From positions 186,001 through 250,000 of the forward strand of contig CANLLF010000002.1 in NCBI GenBank assembly GCA_947491935.1: a DNA stretch of 64,000 bases, written 5' to 3'. Each line of letters begins with the position of its first letter. Within the stretch, counting starts at the first letter, position 1. Of the stretch, positions 1 through 8,338 are shown piece after piece. The position numbers were made by a program, and so were the translations under genes. The notes below the pieces were generated by a model. The model saw only the letters and a program-made list of their open reading frames with translations, was not told the DNA's origin and ran no database searches. This DNA comes from an uncultured Roseicyclus sp. (GTDB taxonomy: Bacteria > Pseudomonadota > Alphaproteobacteria > Rhodobacterales > Rhodobacteraceae).

Positions 1-63
1 ACTGGATAGAGCAGCCGACTTCTAATCGGCAGGTTGAGGGTTCGAGTCCTTCTGGGCCCGCCA
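1..63 (+). tRNA. tRNA-Arg (anticodon TCT), 5' part outside window
   Basis: The window opens inside a tRNA. The anticodon stem is at 14-18/26-30, and its 7-base loop has TCT at 21-23, which reads AGA (Arg). The T arm has a 5-bp stem (37-41/49-53, one G-T pair) around the TTCGAGT loop. The 3' acceptor strand is followed by an encoded CCA ending at 63. The 5' acceptor strand and the start of the D arm lie before base 1. Confidence 0.9.
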
Positions 64-193
64 CGCCGCCCCGAATCGGAGGTGTGTGCAGGGCCCGATT
101 GCAGCGGGCCGAAGGTGCATGATCTTGCATCCGGGGCGAAATCCCGCTTGGAAACAGGCATTTGGCGGCTCAGATGGCGCGAAAAAGTCGGCT

Positions 194-228
194 TTGGAGT
201 GTTCACAGCTTCGCGATATGCCTATACT
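194..228 (+). promoter_or_regulatory. weak candidate promoter for ihfB
   Basis: A TATACT hexamer at 223-228 matches a -10 element. TTCACA at 202-207 is a poor -35 candidate at a short 15-base spacing, and TTGGAG at 194-199 is better in sequence but too far away. The site lies about 50 bases before the ihfB start, in the only gap between the tRNA and ihfB. Inference only. Confidence 0.3.
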
Positions 229-277
229 GAGGAACAGTGGGCACGAAGGTGCCGAGCCAGATCCTGGGGGATGATCG

Positions 278-559
278 ATGATACGCTCCGAGCTGATCCA
301 AAAGCTTTCAGACGAAAACCCGCATCTTTATCAGCGTGACGTCGAGCGGATCGTAAACGCGATTTTCGAAGAGATTATTGACGCGCTTGCGACCGGAAAC
401 CGCGTCGAATTGCGCGGCTTTGGTGCGTTTTCTGTGAAACAACGGGATGCGCGTGTTGGCCGCAATCCGCGGACCGGCGAAAGCGTGGCGGTGGAAGAGA
501 AGCACGTGCCTTTCTTCAAGGCCGGGAAGCTGCTACGCGACAGGCTGAACGGCCAGTAG
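278..559 (+). CDS. ihfB: Integration host factor subunit beta
   Basis: This 93-residue HU/IHF-family DNA-bending protein pairs with IHF-alpha in the nucleoid to bend DNA at promoters and recombination sites. The beta-arm signature RNPRTG sits at residues 62-67, followed by the conserved [14 protein letters not shown]-terminus typical of IhfB. Length is standard for the family. The ATG follows a G-rich ribosome site (TGGGGG at 265-270) at 7 bases. It is first in a same-strand row with lapA, trpF, a GNAT gene and trpB. The alternative, HU-beta, is less likely given the IHF-like N-terminus ([18 protein letters not shown]). Confidence 0.95.
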   Translation: MIRSELIQKLSDENPHLYQRDVERIVNAIFEEIIDALATGNRVELRGFGAFSVKQRDARVGRNPRTGESVAVEEKHVPFFKAGKLLRDRLNGQ

Positions 560-609
560 GGCGGAGCCTCGCGGTCCTCTGGGGGGCCGATATGGCCTAG
601 GAGGATGCG

Positions 610-978
610 ATGAAAATTCTGCGCTTGTTGAAGATCCTGTTCCTCGTCGTGGTTGCGCTGGCGCTGGTCCTGCTGTTTTTCGCGAACAACGAGCCCGTCA
701 CCCTGAACCTGCTTCCCGATGCGATGGGAGAGGCGCTGGGGATTCAGAACGCGTTCACCACCTCGCTCTTTATCGTTGTGGTTGCGGCGCTTCTGGTGGG
801 CATCGTGGTAGGCTTCGTCTGGGAATGGCTGCGCGAGCATCGCCATCGGGCCGAGGCCAAGACCCAGCGCCGCGAGGCCAACCGGTTGAGCCAGGAAGTT
901 GCGACGATGAAAAACCGGTCGTCCGACACGCAGGACGATATCCTGGCCATCATCGACGACGCCAACGCGGCCCGCTGA
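610..978 (+). CDS. lapA: LapA-domain (DUF1049) inner-membrane protein
   Basis: This 122-residue membrane protein has two predicted transmembrane helices (about residues 7-25 and 48-70) separated by a short periplasmic stretch containing the family-typical FFANNEPVTLNLLP. A charged cytoplasmic tail from about residue 75 is rich in Arg, Glu and Gln and could form a coiled coil. The layout matches the LapA family (lipopolysaccharide assembly protein A domain), which in enterobacteria acts in control of LPS synthesis; that role here is inferred. It has an AGGAGG ribosome site before the ATG. The gene sits between ihfB and trpF, an order common in Rhodobacteraceae, and lies only 3 bases before trpF. 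Confidence 0.85.
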   Translation: MKILRLLKILFLVVVALALVLLFFANNEPVTLNLLPDAMGEALGIQNAFTTSLFIVVVAALLVGIVVGFVWEWLREHRHRAEAKTQRREANRLSQEVATMKNRSSDTQDDILAIIDDANAAR

Positions 979-981
979 GCC

Positions 982-1623
982 TTGCCGGACATTGCGATCA
1001 AATTCTGCGGCTTAAGCCGCCCCGAAGACGTGGTGGCCGCCGCCGAGGCAGGCGCGCGTTACGTTGGCTTTGTTTTCTTTGCGAAATCACCCCGCAATGT
1101 GTCGGTGGAGCAGGCCCGTGCCCTCGCGCTGGAGGTGCCGATGGGCATCGCCAAGGTCGCGCTGGTCGTCAACGCTGACAACGCAACGCTCGACGCGATC
1201 ACGGCGCATGTGCCCCTTGATATGCTGCAACTTCATGGCTCGGAAACGCCGGACCGGGTGGCCGAGATCCGGGCGCGCTACGGCCTGCCGGTGATGAAGG
1301 CCGTGGGCGTGGCGGATGCTGCGGATCTGGCGGCGATCGATGCCTATTCCGAAGTTGCCGATCAGCTTTTGATCGATGCCAAACCACCCAAGGAGGCCGA
1401 TCTGCCGGGCGGCAACGGGCTGGCATTTGATTGGCAGCTTCTGGCGGGCCGGAAATACTGGACGGTGCCGTGGATGCTGGCCGGTGGCCTGACGCCGGAC
1501 AACGTGGCCGAGGCCGTGCGGCTGACCGGCGCGACACAAGTGGATGTGAGTTCCGGCGTGGAAGCGTCGCCCGGGGTGAAGGATGCGGATCGTATTGCCG
1601 CCTTCGCGGCGGCCCTGTCGTGA
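982..1623 (+). CDS. trpF: Phosphoribosylanthranilate isomerase
   Basis: TrpF catalyses the Amadori rearrangement of N-(5-phosphoribosyl)anthranilate in tryptophan synthesis. The protein is 213 residues, normal for the family, with the N-terminal KFCG motif carrying the catalytic Cys, an internal LLIDAKPP segment around the expected Asp, and the C-terminal phosphate-binding ending DVSSGVE. The start is a TTG 3 bases after the lapA stop; no ATG is available that would keep the essential N-terminal strand. It is followed by a GNAT gene whose GTG overlaps the trpF stop, so the genes are probably translationally coupled. Confidence 0.95.
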   Translation: MPDIAIKFCGLSRPEDVVAAAEAGARYVGFVFFAKSPRNVSVEQARALALEVPMGIAKVALVVNADNATLDAITAHVPLDMLQLHGSETPDRVAEIRARYGLPVMKAVGVADAADLAAIDAYSEVADQLLIDAKPPKEADLPGGNGLAFDWQLLAGRKYWTVPWMLAGGLTPDNVAEAVRLTGATQVDVSSGVEASPGVKDADRIAAFAAALS

Positions 1624-2093
1624 GTCCGGGCGTTTCGTTTCGCCCGGCCGTCGCCTTGGACGTGCCCGCCATTATTGCCATGCTCCGCGAAGATCGCCTG
1701 GGCGCAGCGCGTGAGACCGCCCCGATTGAGACCTATGCCGCGGCCTTCACCAATCTGACGACCCAGCCGCAAACCCGCATGATCGTGGGCGAAAATGAGG
1801 GGAACGTGATCGCTTTCTACCAGCTCACGATTCTTGATGGCCTGTCCCACCGGGCCATGCGGCGCGGCAATATCGAGGATGTTCGCGTGGCGGAGCGGCT
1901 GCGCGGGCAGGGCATCGGGCACGCCATGATGAACGACGCCGCCACCCGCGCCCGCGCGTTGGGCTGCGGCATGTTGCAGCTTGTGGCCCATGAAACGCGA
2001 CAGGCGACGCATCGGTTCTATCTGTCTGCTGGCTTTACGGCGAGCCATGTGGGTTTTAAACGCTCTCTGTCCGACCCGGAGGAAACGCAATGA
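1620..2093 (+). CDS. GNAT-family N-acetyltransferase
   Basis: The 157-residue protein has the GNAT fold: beta strands around [21 protein letters not shown] (the acetyl-CoA binding motif A, RGQGIG) and a C-terminal YLSAGF motif. The substrate is unknown; small amines or protein amino groups are usual for the family. I chose the GTG at 1620 because it gives a GTGA overlap with the trpF stop and a normal N-terminus; the open frame continues upstream only as a shadow of trpF. Its stop overlaps the trpB ATG (ATGA at 2090-2093). It therefore sits tightly inside the trpF-trpB unit, which suggests co-expression, but a tryptophan-related role is not shown. Confidence 0.85.
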   Translation: MSPGVSFRPAVALDVPAIIAMLREDRLGAARETAPIETYAAAFTNLTTQPQTRMIVGENEGNVIAFYQLTILDGLSHRAMRRGNIEDVRVAERLRGQGIGHAMMNDAATRARALGCGMLQLVAHETRQATHRFYLSAGFTASHVGFKRSLSDPEETQ

Positions 2094-3316
2094 ACGAGCT
2101 TTTCAACAGCTTCATGACTGGCCCCGATGAAAAGGGCCGTTTTGGTGATTTTGGCGGGCGGTTCGTGTCCGAAACGCTGATGCCGCTGATCCTTGAGCTG
2201 GAGACGCAATACGAGCACGCGAAAACCGACGACAGTTTCTGGGCCGAGATGCATGATCTATGGACGCATTATGTGGGCCGCCCCTCACCGCTCTACTATG
2301 CGGAGCGTCTGACAGAACGGCTGGGCGGGGCGAAAATCTACCTCAAGCGCGATGAGCTGAACCATACCGGCGCGCACAAGATCAACAACGTGCTGGGGCA
2401 GATCATCCTTGCCCGGCGCATGGGCAAGACGCGGATCATCGCGGAAACCGGTGCGGGCCAGCACGGGGTTGCGACCGCGACGGTCTGCGCAAAGTTCGGC
2501 TTGAAGTGCATCGTCTATATGGGCGCGACGGATGTGGAGCGGCAGGCGCCGAACGTGTTCCGCATGAAGCTGCTGGGCGCGGAAGTTGTCCCGGTGACGT
2601 CCGGGCGCGGCACCCTGAAGGACGCGATGAACGACGCGCTGCGCGATTGGGTCACCAATGTACGCGACACGTTCTATTGCATCGGCACGGTTGCGGGACC
2701 GCATCCGTACCCGGCGATGGTCCGCGATTTTCAGGCGATCATCGGCAAGGAAGCCAAGGAGCAGATGATGGCGGCAGAGGGCCGTCTGCCCGATACCCTG
2801 ATCGCCGCCATCGGTGGTGGCTCCAACGCGATGGGCCTGTTTTACCCGTTCCTTGATGACAAGGACGTGGCGATCATCGGCGTTGAGGCCGGGGGCCATG
2901 GCGTGAACGAGAAGATGGAGCATTGTGCCAGCCTGACGGGCGGGCGGCCGGGCGTGTTGCACGGGAACCGGACCTATCTTCTACAAGATAGCGATGGTCA
3001 GATCCTGGAAGGCCATTCGATCAGCGCGGGGCTCGATTACCCCGGCATCGGCCCGGAACATGCCTGGCTCCACGAGATCGGGCGGGCGCAATATGTCTCC
3101 ATCACCGATACCGAGGCGCTGGAGGCGTTCCAGCTCAGCTGCGAGACCGAGGGTATCATTCCCGCGCTGGAGCCATCCCACGCGCTGGCCCATGTGGCCA
3201 AGATCGCGCCGGACCTGCCGAAAGACCACCTGATCTGCATGAACATGTGTGGACGCGGTGACAAGGATATCTTCACCGTCGCCCGTGCCCTGGGCTGGGA
3301 GATGGTGGGCGCCTGA
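2090..3316 (+). CDS. trpB: Tryptophan synthase beta chain
   Basis: TrpB condenses indole with L-serine using PLP. The 408-residue protein is a normal TrpB1 length. The PLP lysine is in [10 protein letters not shown] (Lys97), the phosphate-binding GGGSNAMG loop is near residue 240, and the C-terminal SGRGDKD-type loop appears as [10 protein letters not shown]. The ATG overlaps the preceding GNAT stop by 4 bases. A strong terminator follows 34 bases after the stop. Unusually for a tightly linked pair, trpA is not next to it but about 13.5 kb away on the minus strand. Confidence 0.98.
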   Translation: MNELFNSFMTGPDEKGRFGDFGGRFVSETLMPLILELETQYEHAKTDDSFWAEMHDLWTHYVGRPSPLYYAERLTERLGGAKIYLKRDELNHTGAHKINNVLGQIILARRMGKTRIIAETGAGQHGVATATVCAKFGLKCIVYMGATDVERQAPNVFRMKLLGAEVVPVTSGRGTLKDAMNDALRDWVTNVRDTFYCIGTVAGPHPYPAMVRDFQAIIGKEAKEQMMAAEGRLPDTLIAAIGGGSNAMGLFYPFLDDKDVAIIGVEAGGHGVNEKMEHCASLTGGRPGVLHGNRTYLLQDSDGQILEGHSISAGLDYPGIGPEHAWLHEIGRAQYVSITDTEALEAFQLSCETEGIIPALEPSHALAHVAKIAPDLPKDHLICMNMCGRGDKDIFTVARALGWEMVGA

Positions 3317-3350
3317 CGTCCCGGGCCGAAACCGCATAAACCAACGAAAC

Positions 3351-3384
3351 AAGGCGCCTAAACCGAAAGTCTAGGCGCCTTTTT
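3351..3384 (+). terminator. Rho-independent terminator after trpB
   Basis: A perfect 9-bp inverted repeat AGGCGCCTA/TAGGCGCCT (3352-3360 and 3372-3380) with an 11-base loop is followed directly by a T run (3380-3384). It lies 34 bases past the trpB stop and closes the ihfB-trpB row. Confidence 0.92.
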
Positions 3385-3500
3385 CTCGGGTTTATGGTGG
3401 CCATGCTAAACCCCGTGCCAATATCCCGGTGTCCGCCAGCCGACCATCCTTGTGTCAGGCGGCGCCAATGGGGCCCGCCGGACATACGGGAGACAGACCC

Positions 3501-3938
3501 ATGACCAAGACCGCAAACCTGATGACCGCCTCCGCCGCTGCTCTGATCGCCGGTGCCTCCGCGTCCTTCGCCGTCCCGCAATCCGTGATCGACGCCATCG
3601 TGTCCGACCTCGCCGATCAGGGTTTCGCGCGGATCGAAATCGAGATCGAACGCGATGAGATCGACGTTGAGGCCTTCGGCGCCGGGATCGAGGGTGATTT
3701 CACCTATTCGCTCGCGGGCCTGCTGCTGGAAAGCGATGTCGATGACGACGATGATGGCTATGACGACGACGATGGCGATGATCGCTATGATGATGACCAC
3801 GAGCACGATGATGACCGCGACGATGATGATCGCGACGACGACGATGATGACGACGGTGACGATGATGAAGACGACGACGGTGACGATGGCGATGACGACG
3901 ACGGTGACAACGACGATGACGACAGCGATGACGATTGA
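3501..3938 (+). CDS. Secreted PepSY-like protein with long poly-Asp tail
   Basis: The 145-residue protein starts with a Sec-type signal peptide (residues 1-24, cut near SFA/VPQ). A short domain of about 50 residues follows (VIDAIVSDLADQGFARIEIEIE), with the alternating pattern of PepSY modules. From residue 81 the sequence is almost pure Asp: 48 of the last 65 residues. It should be exported, strongly anionic and able to bind divalent cations. The start at 3501 has GGGAGA upstream at good spacing; an in-frame GTG further upstream would bury the signal peptide. The next gene encodes a second protein of the same design and then a membrane LuxR regulator. Function unknown; metal buffering or sensing is an inference. 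Confidence 0.75.
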   Translation: MTKTANLMTASAAALIAGASASFAVPQSVIDAIVSDLADQGFARIEIEIERDEIDVEAFGAGIEGDFTYSLAGLLLESDVDDDDDGYDDDDGDDRYDDDHEHDDDRDDDDRDDDDDDDGDDDEDDDGDDGDDDDGDNDDDDSDDD

Positions 3939-3979
3939 TGACGCCTAGCCGCGTCGCATCGCCGGACGCGCGAGCGATC

Positions 3980-4009
3980 GGCCCCCGCCTGATCTGTCGG
4001 GCGGGGGCC
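3980..4009 (+). promoter_or_regulatory. GC-rich intercistronic hairpin
   Basis: A perfect 10-bp stem GGCCCCCGCC/GGCGGGGGCC (3980-3989, 4000-4009) with a 10-base loop lies between the two Asp-tail genes, 17 bases before the second ATG. It has no T run, so it is more likely an mRNA-stability or attenuation hairpin than a full terminator. Confidence 0.55.
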
Positions 4010-4026
4010 TCTTGGGGACCAGGAAC

Positions 4027-4422
4027 ATGAAGACGAACAGGCGTTTCTTTTTGCTGGCCGGGCTGGCCACCATGGCCAGCGGCCCGGCCTGGGCTCAGCA
4101 GGAGTCCATCATCGACAATGTGCTGGCCCAGATCCGGCAGCAGGGGTTCGAGATCATCGAAGTCCGGCGCACGCTGTTGGGCCGCATTCGGGTGCTTGCC
4201 CGGCGTGGCAATCAGACCCGAGAGGTGGTGTTCGATCCGCGCAACGGCGTGATCCTGCGCGATTTCACCAGGGGTTCAGCGGGATCGGACGACGATGGTG
4301 ACGGTGGCGGCACATCCGGGCCCGGATCCGGCGAACGCGGCGATGACGATGATGATGATGACGACGACGATGACGGCGGGGGCGATGATGGGGGCGGAGA
4401 TGATGACGGCGATGACGATTGA
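4027..4422 (+). CDS. Second secreted PepSY-like protein with Asp/Gly tail
   Basis: The 131-residue protein has an Arg-Arg signal sequence (NRRFFLLAGLA, cleavage near AWA/QQ at 23). A PepSY-like domain at about residues 26-82 follows (IIDNVLAQIRQQGFEIIEV ... VVFDPRNGVILRD); the ending VFDPRNGVIL is typical of PepSY. The acidic tail from residue 88 has runs of Asp broken by Gly. It is a paralogue in design of the protein at 3501-3938 but differs in being basic in the folded part (RTLLGRIRVLARRG). The start has AGGAAC in front; an upstream TTG at 4012 is less likely. A LuxR-type gene begins 24 bases downstream, so the three probably form one operon. Confidence 0.75.
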   Translation: MKTNRRFFLLAGLATMASGPAWAQQESIIDNVLAQIRQQGFEIIEVRRTLLGRIRVLARRGNQTREVVFDPRNGVILRDFTRGSAGSDDDGDGGGTSGPGSGERGDDDDDDDDDDDGGGDDGGGDDDGDDD

Positions 4423-4446
4423 TCGCGCCACATCCCGGTTTTCCCG

Positions 4447-4956
4447 ATGATGCGGCGCCCGTGGGTTTTCGTGCTGATCCTGCTGGTGCAGGCGCTCTGC
4501 GCGATCTTCTTCGTGGCGGAGATCCTGTTGGCGGTTCTGGGGGTTCCCATCGCGCCGATCCCGTGGCTCTACCACGAATTGATCGAGATCGGGGCCGCGC
4601 TCGGCCTGATCCTGGGCGTCGTTCTGGGGGCGCTCATGCTCAGATCCGCGTTGCGGCGCACCCGCAAGGTGGAGGTTGCGTTACAGGCGGCCTCGGGGGC
4701 GTTCATGGATCTGGTGCAGCAGCGGTTTGACGAATGGGGGCTGACGCCCGCCGAAAAGGACGTGGCACTTTTCGCGTTGAAGGGAATGTCGCTGGCGGAA
4801 ATCGCCGGGCTGCGGGAAACGTCGCAAGGCACGGTCAAGGCGCAGACCAATGCCATCTATCGCAAGGCCGGTGTCACGGGGCGCCCGCAATTGCTCAGCG
4901 TGTTCGTGGAGGATCTGATGGGTGGCCCGGTGCGCCCGTCCGCCGATGCAGCGTGA
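4447..4956 (+). CDS. Membrane-anchored LuxR-type HTH regulator
   Basis: The 169-residue protein has two N-terminal transmembrane helices (about residues 6-32 and 44-66), a short linker, and a C-terminal LuxR/FixJ-type helix-turn-helix (98-158: LTPAEKDVALFALKGMSLAEIAGLRETSQGTVKAQ). No receiver or ligand domain is seen, so any signal must come through the membrane part or a partner. It lies 24 bases after the second Asp-tail protein, making these exported proteins the obvious candidate partners. Two adjacent ATG codons (4447, 4450) are possible starts. The domain assignment is solid; the target genes are unknown. Confidence 0.82.
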   Translation: MMRRPWVFVLILLVQALCAIFFVAEILLAVLGVPIAPIPWLYHELIEIGAALGLILGVVLGALMLRSALRRTRKVEVALQAASGAFMDLVQQRFDEWGLTPAEKDVALFALKGMSLAEIAGLRETSQGTVKAQTNAIYRKAGVTGRPQLLSVFVEDLMGGPVRPSADAA

Positions 4957-4958
4957 TC

Positions 4959-5345
4959 TCAGGTGTTGGGCACCACGGCGTGGGCTTCCAGAAGCTCCAT
5001 CGGGATCACGTCCAGCGCCCGTCTGTGGGTGGCGGCGAGGTTCACGGGCGGGGCCACGCCTTCTTCGGCGGCTTGCAGCCACCGGCTGGCGCACAGGCAC
5101 CAGGCATCGCCGGGTGTCAGACCGTTGAACTGGTATTCCGGCCGAGGCGTCGACAGATCATTGCCGACATATTTGGAGAAGGCGAGAAACTCCGCTGTCA
5201 TGATGGAACAGACCGTGTGGGAGCCGCGATCTTCGGCGCAGGTTTCGCAGGCCCCGTCGCGGAAGAAGCCTGTCAGCGGATCTGATGAACACGACTCGAG
5301 CGCCTCACCGAACACGTTGAGCGATGGAGCTTTCTTGAAACCCAT
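4959..5345 (-). CDS. DUF2237 family protein
   Basis: The 128-residue cytoplasmic protein matches the DUF2237 pattern along its length: NVFGEALESCSSDPLTGFFRDG, then SIMTAEFLAFSKYVGNDLSTP, GLTPGDAWCLCASRW and GVAPPV. It has six Cys residues and no signal peptide. The family has no assigned biochemical role that I know of. The ATG at 5345 is chosen because AGGAGG sits just upstream at good spacing and the family starts there; the frame is open further upstream without support. It converges with the LuxR gene (2-base gap). Confidence 0.88.
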   Translation of the reverse strand: MGFKKAPSLNVFGEALESCSSDPLTGFFRDGACETCAEDRGSHTVCSIMTAEFLAFSKYVGNDLSTPRPEYQFNGLTPGDAWCLCASRWLQAAEEGVAPPVNLAATHRRALDVIPMELLEAHAVVPNT

Positions 5346-5389
5346 GGTCTGGCACCTCCTGCGTGCAGGCAGGTCGTTCAGGGCAGTTT

Positions 5390-6457
5390 CTATCGCAAAG
5401 GTTGCGGATCGAAAAGCGCATTCAGCCAATGAATCCAACGGCCGTGAAAATCGACACGTGCAAGCATTTTCCGGCGCGGCGCGCCACCGGCCCACAGGTG
5501 GGCCATCAACCCGGCGCCCGGCGTTTCGTCATCCGTCTCCATGGCCAGATGCAGAAGCGGGGCGTCGGAACCGGCCGCGCGCCCGGCATCGTGAAGGTCA
5601 CGGTTGATCGTGTCGCGGGTTGCGAGCGGGAAGTATTGTGCGGCGATTGTCGAATACACCACATGCAGCGCGCCGGGATGCCGGTGGGACAGGCGCGCCG
5701 TGAGCCATGGCGCGGCGTCCCCCTGATCCGGCGGCCCGCCGGAGAGCGCGATGGCGGCGCGGGTGCGGTCCATGCGCTCGGGTTGATCGGGCCAGATATA
5801 GGCCAGCAGCCGCAGGGCATCCGAGGGCGCGGTGGGATCCAGGGGCGTCAGGTCCACCCCCGCGCGGTCGATGACATGGATCGGGTGAGGCGTTGGCATC
5901 GGGCCGGACCAGTCCGGGGAAAGACGCACTTCACTGGTCGGATGCACATGCAGCCCACGGCCCATCGACAGGGCAAACCGATCCAGCGACAGGTTCAGCC
6001 CGGCGCTGGCGCCCAGTTCGGACAGCACGACGGGGCGATCGCCAACCTCCCCCAAGGCCCACCAGATGCCCGCGATCACCGCCGCGGCCCGGCGCACTTC
6101 GTTGGTTTGCGGCGGGCGGTCGAGCCACGCCATGATCCGCGCTTCATGGGTGATCAACGCGGCCTGGACGGCCGACCAGAGTGCATCGTTGGGAACGTCA
6201 TTCGGCGGGTAGGCCGCGATCAGGCCCGCATCGGTGCCGTCCAAGACCAGACCATGCAGCGCCCCGGCCAAACGCAATGGCACGGATTGCCCGGCGGCGC
6301 TCACGTCGCCATCCCACGCAAGGCACCGGGCGCCGACGGCCGTTTGATCGTAGAGCCGCGTTCCGATCAACGGCATCAGCCGGGCCATGAACGGAGAGCC
6401 GAGACTTGCCGTTGTCTCGCCTTGCCGGGCAAAGGCGGCGCGCAGGCGGTCGCTCAC
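5390..6457 (-). CDS. DUF2332 family protein
   Basis: The 355-residue protein has the DUF2332 layout: an N-terminal SPFMARLMPLI segment, a central VVLSELGASAGLNLSLDRF motif resembling a Rossmann methyltransferase glycine loop, and a C-terminal HFHGRWIHWL-like ending (VDFHGRWIHWLNA). The resemblance to SAM-dependent enzymes is my inference; the family is uncharacterised to my knowledge. It starts at a GTG (6457) that overlaps the pth stop by 4 bases, so it is probably co-translated with pth. Confidence 0.82.
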   Translation of the reverse strand: MSDRLRAAFARQGETTASLGSPFMARLMPLIGTRLYDQTAVGARCLAWDGDVSAAGQSVPLRLAGALHGLVLDGTDAGLIAAYPPNDVPNDALWSAVQAALITHEARIMAWLDRPPQTNEVRRAAAVIAGIWWALGEVGDRPVVLSELGASAGLNLSLDRFALSMGRGLHVHPTSEVRLSPDWSGPMPTPHPIHVIDRAGVDLTPLDPTAPSDALRLLAYIWPDQPERMDRTRAAIALSGGPPDQGDAAPWLTARLSHRHPGALHVVYSTIAAQYFPLATRDTINRDLHDAGRAAGSDAPLLHLAMETDDETPGAGLMAHLWAGGAPRRKMLARVDFHGRWIHWLNALFDPQPLR

Positions 6458-7146
6458 CGGAACCGGTCCACCAGCTTTTGCAGGGGGTTGCGGGTATCTT
6501 CGTCCGGTTGCGTCTGCGGTTCGGCGGGCACCGTCTTAGGCTCGGCTTTGGGCTTCGGTGCCGTGGTCGACGACCGTGGAGGGGCGACCCGCAGGGCCAC
6601 GGCGTTCAGGAACTTGCCGCTGTCGCCCTTGGCCAGATGCGGCGCTCCATCGGATACGCCACGCAGAACGTCATCGAGCCAGTCCTGATCGGCCTTGGCA
6701 AAATCGCTCAGCACGTAGCCCGGCACGCGATCCTTGTGGCCGGGATGGCCGACACCCAGACGGACACGGTCATAATGGGGGCCAATATGCTGGTGGATCG
6801 AGCGGAGCCCGTTATGCCCCGCATGGCCGCCGCCTGCCTTCACGCGCACCTTGGCAGGCGCCAGATCGATCTCATCATGCCAAACCGTGACATCGGTGGA
6901 GTCGAGCTTGTAGAACCGCATCGCCTCGCCCACCGACTGGCCGGACAGGTTCATGAACGTCTCGGGCTTGAGCAGCAGCACCTTTTCGCCATCAAGATTG
7001 CCTTCGCTGATCTGGCCCTGAAACTTAGACCGCCACGGCGCGAAGCCGTGATCCTCCGCGATCCGCTCCACGGCCATCCAGCCGATATTGTGCCGGTTGC
7101 CCGCATATTTGGCCCCCGGATTTCCGAGGCCGACCCATAATTGCAT
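6454..7146 (-). CDS. pth: Peptidyl-tRNA hydrolase
   Basis: Pth releases tRNA from peptidyl-tRNA that has fallen off ribosomes. The 230-residue protein has the N-terminal GLGNPGAKYAGNRHNIGW motif with catalytic His19, the PETFMNLSG loop, and DEIDLAPAKVRVKAGGGHAGHNG. A Pro/Lys-rich C-terminal extension of about 40 residues is longer than the Escherichia enzyme but common in Rhodobacteraceae. The ATG at 7146 follows AAGGAG; the frame runs open upstream without homology. Its usual neighbour rplY lies 4.2 kb upstream on the same strand. Confidence 0.95.
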   Translation of the reverse strand: MQLWVGLGNPGAKYAGNRHNIGWMAVERIAEDHGFAPWRSKFQGQISEGNLDGEKVLLLKPETFMNLSGQSVGEAMRFYKLDSTDVTVWHDEIDLAPAKVRVKAGGGHAGHNGLRSIHQHIGPHYDRVRLGVGHPGHKDRVPGYVLSDFAKADQDWLDDVLRGVSDGAPHLAKGDSGKFLNAVALRVAPPRSSTTAPKPKAEPKTVPAEPQTQPDEDTRNPLQKLVDRFR

Positions 7147-7255
7147 GGTTCCGCTCCTTATCGCTTGTCTGCCTGATATGGGGCCAATCGCCGTTTGCCA
7201 AGCCGCGCGGGCCCGTGGCAGGTTGCTGAGGCAAACACCCCAGGGGAGCGCAGGT

Positions 7256-8296
7256 ATGGACGAATTGCCGGAAAACATGCGGGCCCTGGTGCTGCATGAG
7301 GCGGGCAAGCCCCTGTCGTTTGAGGAGATGCCGCGCCCCCGGGTGGGGGCGGGGCAGGTGCTTGTCCGCGTGGCGGCGTCGCCGATCAACCCGTCGGATC
7401 TGGCGATGCTGCGCGGCGAATACGGGCTTGGTTGGCCCTACCCGCTGATCCCCGGCCTGGAAGGCTCGGGGCAGGTGGTGGAGGCGGGGCCGGGCCTGAT
7501 GGGGCGGTTCCTGCGCGGCAAGAACGTGGCGCTTGCGGCGGATAAGCAGGGCCTGTGGGCGGAGTATGCCGTCATTCCGGCCAGCCGCGCCCTGCCGCTG
7601 CCGCCGGATATGCCGCTGGCCGCGGGGGCCAGTTCTTTCGTCAATCCGCTGACGGCCATGGCACTGGTGGCGGAGGTGCGGCGAGCCGGGCAATGGTGCG
7701 CGATGTCCACGGCGGCCGGCGGGGCGTTGGGCGGGATGATCCGCAGGCGCGCCAAGCAAAAGGGCGTCAAGATCATCAACATCGTGCGGCGGCAGGATCA
7801 GGTGGATGCCCTGCGCGCGGATGGCGCGCGCTATGTGCTGAATGAAACCGATCCCGCTTTCGACACGGATCTGGCCGCGATGTGCAAGGACCTGCGGTGC
7901 AAGATGGCGTTTGATGCGGTTGGCGGCGCGCTGACCTTCCGGATGGCCGAGGCGCTGCGCGGACAGGGGCAGATCCTGGTTTATGGCGGGTTGTCGGGCA
8001 AAGCGATCAGCCTTCACCCCGGCACGATGATCTTCAAGGGCCTGACGGTGCGCGGCTTCTGGCTGTCGAAATGGCTGGCCGCGAAATCCGCGCCGCAGAT
8101 GCTGTTGCTGACCCGCGAGGTGACCAAGAGCCTGCAGGGCGGGTTTGCCGAGACCCAGATCGCCCGTGTGGTTCCGCTGGAACAGGGCGCGTCGGCCCCT
8201 GCCGCGTACGAAAACGCGATGAGTGCGGGGAAGATCCTGATGTCGACCGGGGCCTACAAGCTGGGCCTGCCCGAATTCCAACCGGGCAGCCCTTGA
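7256..8296 (+). CDS. Zinc-type alcohol dehydrogenase-like (MDR) oxidoreductase
   Basis: The 346-residue medium-chain dehydrogenase/reductase resembles quinone oxidoreductase and enoyl reductase types. It has a GroES-like N-terminal half (VRVAASPINPSDLAMLRGEYG) and a Rossmann half with STAAGGALGGMIRRRAKQKG as the NAD(P)H loop. No structural zinc Cys cluster is seen. The substrate is unknown. The start at ATG 7256 follows GGGAGCGCAGGT. It is transcribed divergently from pth with about 110 bases between. Confidence 0.82.
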   Translation: MDELPENMRALVLHEAGKPLSFEEMPRPRVGAGQVLVRVAASPINPSDLAMLRGEYGLGWPYPLIPGLEGSGQVVEAGPGLMGRFLRGKNVALAADKQGLWAEYAVIPASRALPLPPDMPLAAGASSFVNPLTAMALVAEVRRAGQWCAMSTAAGGALGGMIRRRAKQKGVKIINIVRRQDQVDALRADGARYVLNETDPAFDTDLAAMCKDLRCKMAFDAVGGALTFRMAEALRGQGQILVYGGLSGKAISLHPGTMIFKGLTVRGFWLSKWLAAKSAPQMLLLTREVTKSLQGGFAETQIARVVPLEQGASAPAAYENAMSAGKILMSTGAYKLGLPEFQPGSP

Positions 8297-8338
8297 GCCG
8301 CGACGCCTGACCCCTTCCTTGTGCGAGACCGATTGCCG

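Noticed and set aside
3739-4419. Poly-Asp regions as misassembled or frameshifted low-complexity DNA
   Set aside because: Both stretches keep an open frame to a stop codon, are preceded by signal peptides and PepSY-like parts, and occur in two separate genes with different interruptions.
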